A stretch of DNA of 64,000 bases from Thalassocella blandensis (GTDB lineage: Bacteria; Pseudomonadota; Gammaproteobacteria; Pseudomonadales; Cellvibrionaceae). How positions within the stretch are numbered: the stretch's first letter is position 1; each line of letters starts with the position of its first letter. The translations under genes and the position numbers were made by a program. The stretch lies in the NCBI GenBank assembly GCA_902141825.1, contig CABFPG010000008.1:124001-188000 (forward strand). Reading direction: 5' to 3'. The notes beneath the pieces were generated by a model. That model was not told the DNA's origin. It saw nothing but the letters and a program-made list of their open reading frames with translations, and did not search any database. This document shows, piece by piece, positions 9,688 to 19,120 of this stretch.

Positions 9688-10362
9688 ATGACACCCTTAA
9701 AGTCTGTCTGAGATATAGTAGGCATGGAAGGAAAAGCCACCGGCTTGTGGGTACAGCATCATAACAATAAAGCACGGATACTTAAGCTTATCCAGCGAAA
9801 AGTCGCATGTAAAACGCAATTCATAGCGTTAATTACTATAAGACATTTTACCCTCTCTCTCACTATACTAAATAGCGTACAAGCAGTGGCCAAACCACTC
9901 TCTACTCCATGAAACTTTGAGTAACTACTGAGAGCTGAAAGAGGACACCATGAATACAGGCCTTGACCGAACACCAGGTTTCACCGAGAGGACATGCACA
10001 GGAATACTGGAAGCATTTCAGCTTCTGGGCGATTTCACGCTTCCAGAACGAAGTCACACCATTTCAAATGCTGAAATAAATAAAATGACGACAACAACAA
10101 CCAAAAAAGAGAGATCTCGCACTAAACAACAACTTTAACGAGAAAAAGGAGGGGGAATTCTAGCAAGAGGGTTAATTTTTTATGTGCACAGCCATGCATG
10201 CTCGCACCTTAATAATAACCAACCGCTTAATGACAAAATGTTTTATTGATATTGGTTTTGGTCATAGGCATCTTTCATAAAAATGCACTGCAACAACCAT
10301 GCTTGGCCTTACAAATGCAAGCCGAAATGACGACGGCCTGCACCTGTCAACAAAATCAAAAA
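9688..10362. other. Long intergenic region upstream of the histidine kinase
   Basis: About 675 bases between the secF stop and the kinase start. A 62-codon plus-strand frame at 9950-10138 begins after a GAGG but resembles no family I know and has an unusual run of threonines, so I do not call it a gene. A purine-rich stretch (AAAAGGAGGGGG) near 10141 looks like a ribosome site but leads into nothing longer than about 30 codons. The kinase promoter must be here, but no consensus hexamer pair stands out. Confidence 0.5.
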
Positions 10363-11283
10363 TTACAGCATTGAATCCTCAAATTCAGCGCCTTCTTTTT
10401 CAATTTCAATCAAGTCATCTTTAGAGATATTCATTAACAGCAATATATTGGCTGCCACATAAATGGAGGAATATGTACCAACGACAATACCAGCAATTAA
10501 TGCAATCGCAAAATTATGGATAAGCTCACCACCCACCAGGAATAACGCGACCAACACCAACAAAGTGGTTAATGACGTAATCAAGGTACGTGATAAAGTT
10601 TGCGTCAACGAAATATTAATAACTTCAATCGGAGAGCTTTTACGTACCAGACGGAAATTTTCACGGATTCGGTCGGACACTACGATAGTATCGTTCAGCG
10701 AGTACCCGATCACGGCAAGAATAGCGGCAAGAACTGTCAAGTCAAAATCCAATTGCGTTACAGAAAACAGCCCCAGAACGATAATAACATCGTGCGCCAA
10801 CGCCGCTACCGAACCAATTGAAAACTTCATCTGGAATCGAACACCCACGTAAAACATTACTACCGCTAGCGCAAATAGCATGCCTAAACCACCGTCATCT
10901 CGCAGCTCTTCACCAATTTGCGGGCCGACGTAGGAAATCCGTTTTACTTCCGCTTCTCCGTTCGCTGCGGCTTGTAAATCCTTCGCTATTTTATCACCCA
11001 ATTTTGCATCTTCTGTTTGCACACGAATCAGCACATCGCGGTCAGATCCAAAATTTGTCACCACTGCACCAGGAAAACCCTGTTGTTTTAATTCCTGGCG
11101 AATATTCTCAATATTGGCCTCGCGCTCATAGTGCAGCTCCACTAACGTTCCGCCAGTAAAATCCAAGCCAAAGTTCAGGCCATTGATAAATAAAGAAACT
11201 ATCGACCCAAGGATAAGAAGGATTGAGATCGAGGCAGCTATTTTGCGCTGCCCCATAAAATTAATCATTTTTTCTGTTTGCAT
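10363..11283 (-). CDS. secF: Protein translocase subunit SecF
   Basis: Inner-membrane partner of SecD in the proton-driven pulling complex that assists SecYEG export. At 306 residues it has the family length. The first membrane segment (about 14-34) is followed by the GLNFGLDFTGGTLVELHY motif, a periplasmic domain, and five more membrane segments in the C-terminal half. These include the IGYSLNDTIVVSDRIRENFR motif and SLTQTLSRTLITSLTTLL, both diagnostic for SecF. It follows secD by 51 bases on the same strand and is certainly co-transcribed with it. Confidence 0.97.
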   Translation of the reverse strand: MQTEKMINFMGQRKIAASISILLILGSIVSLFINGLNFGLDFTGGTLVELHYEREANIENIRQELKQQGFPGAVVTNFGSDRDVLIRVQTEDAKLGDKIAKDLQAAANGEAEVKRISYVGPQIGEELRDDGGLGMLFALAVVMFYVGVRFQMKFSIGSVAALAHDVIIVLGLFSVTQLDFDLTVLAAILAVIGYSLNDTIVVSDRIRENFRLVRKSSPIEVINISLTQTLSRTLITSLTTLLVLVALFLVGGELIHNFAIALIAGIVVGTYSSIYVAANILLLMNISKDDLIEIEKEGAEFEDSML

Positions 11284-11334
11284 TGTACTAATTCTCTTCG
11301 TATTGCTGTTTGGCTAAGAGTGATCCAAAAGAAT

Positions 11335-13203
11335 TTAAATCCAAAGTTTCTTCACGGTGCGATTGCCGTAAATAATATTCACAATGGCACGTGAGCACAT
11401 GATGGCAGTAAACATCGAAGTGATAATACCGATCGCCAAAGTTACAGCAAAACCTTTGATCGGGCCGGAGCCAATAGCGTAAAGAATAATGGCCACAATA
11501 AACGTTGTGATATTTGCATCCAGAATCGTCACAAATGCTCGGTCAAAACCCGTGCTAATCGCTGACTGCGGGGACAGCCCTGCCGCCAGCTCCTCTCGTA
11601 TACGAGAGAAAATAAGTACGTTTGCATCGACAGCCATACCAACGGTCAGCACAATTCCCGCAATACCGGGCAATGTGAGTGTCGCGCCAAAAATAGACAT
11701 AATTGCTACGAGTAATGTCAGATTCACAGCCAGTGCAATATTGGCAGCCAAACCAAAGACTCGGTAGTAAACCAACATGAAAATCAACACCATTGCCAAG
11801 CCGAACTGGACAGATTTAATCCCTGAATCCACGTTTTGCTTACCAAGAGACGGGCCGATGGTACGTTCTTCCACAAACCCCATTGGGGCTGCTAACGCAC
11901 CCGCTCGCAACAAAAGCGAAACTTCAGAAGCTTCTTTCATGCTATCGATCCCTGTAATACGGAAATTCATATTCAAGGGCGATTGGATAGTCGCTAGACT
12001 GATTATTTTCTTCTCTGGGATTTGGGTGAAGGTTTTAATTTCTTTCCCGTCTTCATCGTGCTCGATGTTGGTTCGCGTGTGATATTCAATAAATAACACG
12101 CCCATCCGACGACCGACATTATTTTTGGTGTTTTGAAATATCAGCGAGCCGCCATCGCTATTTAAGGAAATGTTAATTTGCGGCAGATTTGTTTCAGGGT
12201 CGATGCTGGCACTGGCATTTGTCACATGCTCACCCTTAACAAATGCGCGCTTTTCTAAGCTTGCAGGGCCATAGATCTGCTGTTTACCGGCTTCGCGCCA
12301 ATCAAACTCCTCTTTCTGGCTTGCCAGAGTTGAGGGACGGGACTCTAAACGGAACTCCAGGTTTGCCGTCTTACCGATAATTGCTTTAGCACGCGCTGTA
12401 TCTTGAATTCCAGGTAGCTGCACTACAATTCGGTTACGCCCCTGACGCTGAACCAAAGGCTCAGAAACACCCAGTTCATTCACCCGCTTACGCAAAGCAG
12501 TAAGGTTTTGCTGCACAGCCAAAGTCTCTTTTTCGCGAATATAAGCATCGCTCATTCTGGCGTGTACCAGGTATTCACCGTTACTTTCCAATCGGTCGTA
12601 CTGCAAGGCAGGCACATCAGTGCGCAAAAATGCAGTAATTTTATTTCTCGCATCTTCATCTTCTGAAGCAATTACCAGAGTTTCATCATCTAACCTGATT
12701 TTCACTCCACGCAAACGCTCTTCGCGCAAAAAGCGCTTTATTTGCGTCTCAATACTTTCAAAATCTTCAGTGATCACCTTCTTGGTATCCACTTCTAGCA
12801 AAAAGTGAACACCACCAGCCAGATCCAGCCCCAACTTCATGGGTTCTGCGCCGAGGTTTGTCAGCCACTCAGGGGTGGTGGGAGCCAGACTTACCGCCAC
12901 AACATACTCTCGCTCCCCAAGCTCCTGCTGAACGGCACGCTGAGCACGCAACTGATCTTCTTGCTTGTAAAGTCTTACCAGGCCGTTGGCTTCAGTAAAC
13001 TCTACTCCGAAAAACTCGATCGATTTTGCCTTGAGTGCACTTTCCACACGCTGCATGGTGCCCGCATCAATTTCCGTTGACGCAGAAGAACCAGATATTT
13101 GTATAGCGGGGTCTGGTGCGTAAATATTCGGCAATGCGTAGAGCGCTCCGAATATTACGGTAATTACGATTAGCGCGTATTTCCAAAGGGGGTAACGATT
13201 CAT
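11335..13203 (-). CDS. secD: Protein translocase subunit SecD
   Basis: Forms the SecDF membrane complex that uses proton-motive force to help complete protein export. I chose the ATG at 13203 (MNRYPLWKYALI) because this is how SecD of other gammaproteobacteria begins. A frame start four codons earlier is possible. The protein (622 aa) has an N-terminal membrane segment, the GLDLAGGVHFLLEVDTKK motif near residue 117, a large periplasmic domain with KRVNELGVSEPLVQRQG, and five C-terminal membrane segments containing TLPGIAGIVLTVGMAVDANV. The gene normally upstream, yajC, is absent: only 186 bases without a suitable frame separate secD from tgt. Confidence 0.97.
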   Translation of the reverse strand: MNRYPLWKYALIVITVIFGALYALPNIYAPDPAIQISGSSASTEIDAGTMQRVESALKAKSIEFFGVEFTEANGLVRLYKQEDQLRAQRAVQQELGEREYVVAVSLAPTTPEWLTNLGAEPMKLGLDLAGGVHFLLEVDTKKVITEDFESIETQIKRFLREERLRGVKIRLDDETLVIASEDEDARNKITAFLRTDVPALQYDRLESNGEYLVHARMSDAYIREKETLAVQQNLTALRKRVNELGVSEPLVQRQGRNRIVVQLPGIQDTARAKAIIGKTANLEFRLESRPSTLASQKEEFDWREAGKQQIYGPASLEKRAFVKGEHVTNASASIDPETNLPQINISLNSDGGSLIFQNTKNNVGRRMGVLFIEYHTRTNIEHDEDGKEIKTFTQIPEKKIISLATIQSPLNMNFRITGIDSMKEASEVSLLLRAGALAAPMGFVEERTIGPSLGKQNVDSGIKSVQFGLAMVLIFMLVYYRVFGLAANIALAVNLTLLVAIMSIFGATLTLPGIAGIVLTVGMAVDANVLIFSRIREELAAGLSPQSAISTGFDRAFVTILDANITTFIVAIILYAIGSGPIKGFAVTLAIGIITSMFTAIMCSRAIVNIIYGNRTVKKLWI

Positions 13204-13389
13204 GGTTTGGTCCAAAAAGCCTTAGAGCTCAACTCTCTTATTTTCATTAATGACTAAATTATCGACGCCTTGCGGCTACTTTGAGCCTTAATTATGACAA
13301 GCGCTTTTACAATAGGGGCGCGATTATACTTTAAGCTCACTTGGGGTGACAGGCCAAACTTGCACGCAACTATCGAATACCCAACATAT

Positions 13390-15559
<2,170 letters not shown>

Positions 15560-15633
15560 AGAAGATACACACTCATTGTTTTTTTGGAGCGCAAGGGTAA
15601 AGGAAAAGACATCAATTTACCATGCTTTAGGAG

Positions 15634-15661
15634 TTGACCGCGCCAAAACCGCTGTTATAAT
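15634..15661 (+). promoter_or_regulatory. Strong promoter upstream of tRNA-Leu
   Basis: TTGACC at 15634-15639 and a perfect TATAAT at 15656-15661 are 16 bases apart. GC-rich sequence (TGCCGCCC) follows the -10. It points toward tRNA-Leu but stands 229 bases before it, an unusually long distance for a tRNA leader. Confidence 0.75.
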
Positions 15662-15889
15662 TGCCGCCCTCCCGACAAGGAGTTGGGGCTGGTTGGAATA
15701 GCACACCTATTCGTGCAAACTGGTTCAAGTAAACGGGATCTAGCAAAAGAGACAGCAACTCTGTCACTACAAGCCAGATTCAGGATGAACACGCGCCGCA
15801 CAAGAACAGAGATGTTCAATGCGAGCCCAGTGCAAAACAAGAGCACTGACAGGTTGGTCGTTACCCCAACCTCAATCAAAAGGTATATT
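15662..15889 (+). other. Long transcribed leader of tRNA-Leu, possibly structured RNA
   Basis: The stretch between the promoter and tRNA-Leu has no gene. It contains hairpins: GACAG-CAACT-CTGTC at 15751-15765 and AGGTTGG...CCAACCT at 15851-15872. A frame running through it continues into the tRNA and is therefore not a protein gene. It may be only a leader removed by RNase processing, or a small RNA. Sequence alone cannot decide. Confidence 0.35.
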
Positions 15890-15976
15890 GCCAGAGTGGT
15901 GAAATTGGTAGACACACGGGATTCAAAATCCCGCGCCCTTAAAAGCGTGCCGGTTCGAGTCCGGCCTCTGGTACCA
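15890..15976 (+). tRNA. tRNA-Leu (anticodon CAA)
   Basis: An 87-base class II tRNA with a long variable arm. Acceptor strands are GCCAGAG and CTCTGGT, followed by A and encoded CCA. The anticodon stem CGGGA/TCCCG encloses TTCAAAA, giving anticodon CAA. The T-loop is GGTTCGAGTCC. It reads leucine UUG codons. Confidence 0.96.
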
Positions 15977-15983
15977 AATTCTT

Positions 15984-16013
15984 AAAAGCCTCGCATTTGC
16001 GGGGCTTTTTTTT
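15984..16013 (+). terminator. Rho-independent terminator after tRNA-Leu
   Basis: AAAGCCTCGCA and TGCGGGGCTTT form a stem with one G-T pair, closed by a very short loop and followed by eight T residues. It begins eight bases after the encoded CCA. Confidence 0.85.
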
Positions 16014-16115
16014 GCCAGTGCTTTTTGCCTTCACTTTTTGTCGACACGTTCTTGCCTTCGCCTTCTTACCCGCACCCTCTTGCCTAAACTTTTTTGTCTG
16101 CGCTTTTTTCCTATG
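16009..16115. repeat. Pyrimidine-rich low-complexity tract
   Basis: About 100 bases consist of imperfect repeats of CTTTTTTGCCT/CTTGCCTTCG type on the plus strand, with few purines. It follows the tRNA-Leu terminator and precedes the promoter of the small secreted protein. No coding potential is seen. Confidence 0.45.
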
Positions 16116-16230
16116 CAAATTAATTTGCGCATGAAAATTTCGAGTACGTATTCCATGCAGACCATTTAATAAACATCAATACATTGATGGCAATCCTTGT
16201 CGCAAAGCCAGCCACACAGATCCATAACTG

Positions 16231-16258
16231 TTGACAATTTTATTCTATTGAATACACT
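16231..16258 (+). promoter_or_regulatory. Promoter of the small secreted protein gene
   Basis: A perfect TTGACA at 16231-16236 and TACACT at 16253-16258 are 16 bases apart, about 105 bases upstream of the ATG at 16363. No competing gene lies between. Confidence 0.6.
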
Positions 16259-16362
16259 GATGATGCAGGGAAGAATATAGACACAAGGTAAATTGGTATG
16301 CGTCCATGTGAAGATTTTTCTTTCCTGTGACAATTAAATTCGCCGAACAAAAGGAATGTCCC

Positions 16363-17190
16363 ATGAAATATATAAGCAAGTTGTTTATTCTATCGGGCTT
16401 AATTTTAGCCTCCTCCCTCACCTTTGCTGAATCCGTTACAACCACCTATGATTTTGATACACAAGCCTTTAATGGCGGGCAGATTCAATTACCTGAATTA
16501 AATTTTGAAGGCCCTGCGTCAGGATCAATTACCACAAGATATTCATATGAGTCCGGCAACTATTCCATTGACAAGGTTGTTGTTAATTTTGATTCAATGC
16601 CGCGCATAGTCGCTCAGAGCTTCACCAAGCTTGATAACGAAGGACATTCATTTCAGGCTCATGTTAACAATGCCTGGATATTCCGCTCCGTAAAAGTCAT
16701 GCTGCACTTTCCAAACGGCATCAGCCAACCAAGCATGGCATACCTTGATATATCAGTTGACTACAACACGAGCTTTATTGGAAGCCCACTCAACAACCCC
16801 GCTGCAATTGACGGCCCCTTGCTGACCAGTATTTACATTGAGCCGGTTGAACGCAGAACCTTTTCAACGATTGATGTTTACCGGACAACCGTTGACAACA
16901 AAGCTGTAATTTTGAAGTTAAACAAACATCCCATCCGCACAACTGCTGACGGTGGCTGGCCCTTAGAAGGGTTTGAATTAAAAGTTACCTGGTACGGTCA
17001 TGGTGAAGGCACTTACCTTTTTGAGGCACCGACTATGCCTAATATCAAACCTGTCGTGATCATGGCAGATCAGTTTGAGCCAAACGCTATAAGCATTGGC
17101 TACCAAGAAGATAGTTATACCGGCTCAACCCCGCCAATTCCTTTGGAGGTCATTCTACAAGAGGCCATCTTAAACAGTAATGCACCTTAA
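16363..17190 (+). CDS. Secreted protein of unknown function
   Basis: I do not recognise this 275-residue protein. The start at 16363 is chosen because AAGGA stands seven bases before it and because it opens a clean signal peptide (MKYISKLFILSGLILASSLTFAES, probably cut after TFA). A GTG start 12 codons upstream is less likely. The mature part is rich in beta-type residues, Thr and Pro, with no cysteine and no membrane segment, which suggests a periplasmic or secreted beta-sheet protein. Own promoter and a strong terminator make it a single-gene unit. No neighbouring gene hints at its role. Confidence 0.75.
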   Translation: MKYISKLFILSGLILASSLTFAESVTTTYDFDTQAFNGGQIQLPELNFEGPASGSITTRYSYESGNYSIDKVVVNFDSMPRIVAQSFTKLDNEGHSFQAHVNNAWIFRSVKVMLHFPNGISQPSMAYLDISVDYNTSFIGSPLNNPAAIDGPLLTSIYIEPVERRTFSTIDVYRTTVDNKAVILKLNKHPIRTTADGGWPLEGFELKVTWYGHGEGTYLFEAPTMPNIKPVVIMADQFEPNAISIGYQEDSYTGSTPPIPLEVILQEAILNSNAP

Positions 17191-17211
17191 AAGCAGATAC
17201 ACGTAAAAGTT

Positions 17212-17237
17212 AAAGGGAGGCAGAGCCTCCCTTTTTT
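17212..17237 (+). terminator. Rho-independent terminator
   Basis: GGGAGGC-AGA-GCCTCCC (17215-17231) is a perfect seven-pair stem followed by six T residues. It closes the small secreted protein gene 22 bases after its stop. The stem is flanked by A residues on the left, so it may also act on the msrPQ transcript from the other side. Confidence 0.85.
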
Positions 17238-17272
17238 ATCCTTTCATTTCTTCATTTGCCATTTTTATAGAC

Positions 17273-17917
17273 CTACCCGAGCAGAAGCCTTTTTCGCCGC
17301 GGCCAAAACAGCACAGCAAACAAGCAACAATATATTGCAGGTTCTATCCAACCACTTTTCTGTGACCACCAAAAATGGACCACCGTTAATACTGCAGCAA
17401 GGTATATCAGCTTGTGCAAACTTTTCCAGTGTCTTCCCATTCTTCGCATCAACACAGGTAAGGAAGTCACAGCTAAAGCCAGCAATATTATCCAGGCAGC
17501 CCCGCCTATTAAAATATAATTTCGCTTGATGAGCTCTTCGCCAATTAAGGACCAGGAGAAACCCAAATCTAAAGCAAGCCACACATAAAAATGCAGGGAG
17601 GCATATACAAAACACCACAAACCGAGCGGACGCCGCAAACGATTTAACGCTCCAAACTTAAATGTTTTAGCCAGCGGTGATATCAACAGGGTGAGCAGTA
17701 GCAACCGGATTGCACCGAGCCCAAGAAAATGGATAAGCTCCTTAACAGGGTCACCCCCTAACAGCCCGCGAGGAATAGCTAACCACAGCCACGCAAGTGG
17801 TAACACAGCAAACAGATGAACACCAATCTGTCCGCCTACCGCCAATCTTTTAGATAATTTTTTTTTACGGGCACCTCCGCGCGCGGTTTGAGATCTCTCC
17901 CCCTCGGAAATCACCAT
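17273..17917 (-). CDS. msrQ: Methionine sulfoxide reductase heme-binding subunit MsrQ
   Basis: Inner-membrane b-type cytochrome that passes electrons from the quinone pool to periplasmic MsrP. The ATG at 17917 is preferred to a TTG five codons earlier because AAAGG stands seven bases before it. About six hydrophobic segments are visible. The heme-ligand-type histidines lie in VYASLHFYVWLALD, in KSLHKLIYLAAVLTVVHFWW, and in IHFLGLGAIRLLLLTLLISP. Length (214 aa) fits YedZ/MsrQ. It follows msrP by 16 bases on the same strand, the usual arrangement. Confidence 0.92.
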   Translation of the reverse strand: MVISEGERSQTARGGARKKKLSKRLAVGGQIGVHLFAVLPLAWLWLAIPRGLLGGDPVKELIHFLGLGAIRLLLLTLLISPLAKTFKFGALNRLRRPLGLWCFVYASLHFYVWLALDLGFSWSLIGEELIKRNYILIGGAAWIILLALAVTSLPVLMRRMGRHWKSLHKLIYLAAVLTVVHFWWSQKSGWIEPAIYCCLFAVLFWPRRKRLLLG

Positions 17918-17933
17918 AAAAGGACCTTTCAAT

Positions 17934-18944
17934 TTAATAGTATTTACGCAAATTCATTCCGGAATAAAGAGATGCAACCTCTTCCCCATAACCGTTAAAC
18001 ATTAAAGTGGGTTTTCGCTCCGCTTGAAGACCACTCCCAGCACCAATGAATCGTTCAGATGCTTGTGACCAACGAGGATGGTCCACTTCGGGATTTACAT
18101 TTGCATAAAAGCCATATTCCTGAGGCGCTAGAATATTCCATGTAGTGGGCGGCATTTTCTCTACAAGCTTTATTTTTACAATAGACTTGATTCCCTTAAA
18201 GCCATATTTCCATGGCACTACCAATCGAATCGGCGCTCCGTTTTGAGGGGGCAAAGTCTTGCCATACAAGCCGACACTGAGAATAGTGAGTGGATGCATC
18301 GCCTCATCAATCCTCAACCCTTCCACGTAGGGGTATTTAATACCACCCCCAACAAATCGAGATTTCTGCCCGGGCATTTGTTCCGGGTCATACAGCGTTT
18401 CGAAGGCAACATATTTGGCCTTGCTGGTCGGTTCGAACTGCTGCAGAAACTTCCCCAGCTCAAACCCTACCCAAGGAATTACCATTGACCAAGCCTCAAC
18501 GCAGCGCATACGGTAAATACGCTCGATCAGACTTGTTTTAGTCATATAATCAGAAACATTAATAACACCAGGCTTGCTCACCTCGCCGCTCACTTCAACC
18601 GTCCAGGGCTCCACTTTCAAGTCCTGCGCATTATCTAATGGGTCTGTTTTAGCGGTGCCAAACTCATAAAAATTATTGTGGCTAATGACCTTCTCTTCTG
18701 GTGTCAGAGTTAGCTTTGGCGCTGGGGATATGGATTGATATTTCAGAGGGCGTCCGGGGTTTGAGATTTCCCGCTTTTCTCCTACCCCTAACAAACTATC
18801 AAGCAAGCCCGCCTGAGCGGGAAGCGCCAGCGAAGCTGTAGCCAGTCCTAGACTTTTCAATATCGCACGTCGATTAACATATACGCTCTCTGGCGTCACA
18901 TGATGTTCGGTTAGCGTGGAGGCGGATGATCGAATGATTTTCAT
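17934..18944 (-). CDS. msrP: Methionine sulfoxide reductase catalytic subunit MsrP
   Basis: Periplasmic molybdopterin enzyme that reduces methionine sulfoxide in oxidised envelope proteins. The N-terminus carries a Tat signal ([22 protein letters not shown], with the twin arginine near residue 25). The molybdenum-ligating cysteine is in [18 protein letters not shown], a MsrP hallmark. Later motifs [37 protein letters not shown] and the C-terminal [15 protein letters not shown] also match. Length is 336 aa. It precedes msrQ in a two-gene unit. Confidence 0.96.
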   Translation of the reverse strand: MKIIRSSASTLTEHHVTPESVYVNRRAILKSLGLATASLALPAQAGLLDSLLGVGEKREISNPGRPLKYQSISPAPKLTLTPEEKVISHNNFYEFGTAKTDPLDNAQDLKVEPWTVEVSGEVSKPGVINVSDYMTKTSLIERIYRMRCVEAWSMVIPWVGFELGKFLQQFEPTSKAKYVAFETLYDPEQMPGQKSRFVGGGIKYPYVEGLRIDEAMHPLTILSVGLYGKTLPPQNGAPIRLVVPWKYGFKGIKSIVKIKLVEKMPPTTWNILAPQEYGFYANVNPEVDHPRWSQASERFIGAGSGLQAERKPTLMFNGYGEEVASLYSGMNLRKYY

Positions 18945-19120
18945 TGGAGAATTCCACTTGGGTGATGAATGCTGGGTGATAAATGCCCGGCAATGAATAC
19001 ATAGAGCCTAGCTTTATCTTGGAGCACTTTGCAGATAAAAGTATCACAAAACAATAACGAAACACCTCGCAGCAGAAAATTTTTCTACACAACGGCAGAG
19101 AAATGCCGGCGCAAGCGGTT

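Noticed and set aside
9950-10138. A 62-codon frame with a GAGG-like ribosome site
   Set aside because: No resemblance to a known family, odd threonine run and no supporting context; kept only as a remark in the intergenic entry.
15683-15985. A 100-codon frame through the tRNA-Leu leader
   Set aside because: Its last 30 codons are the tRNA-Leu gene itself, so translation is implausible.
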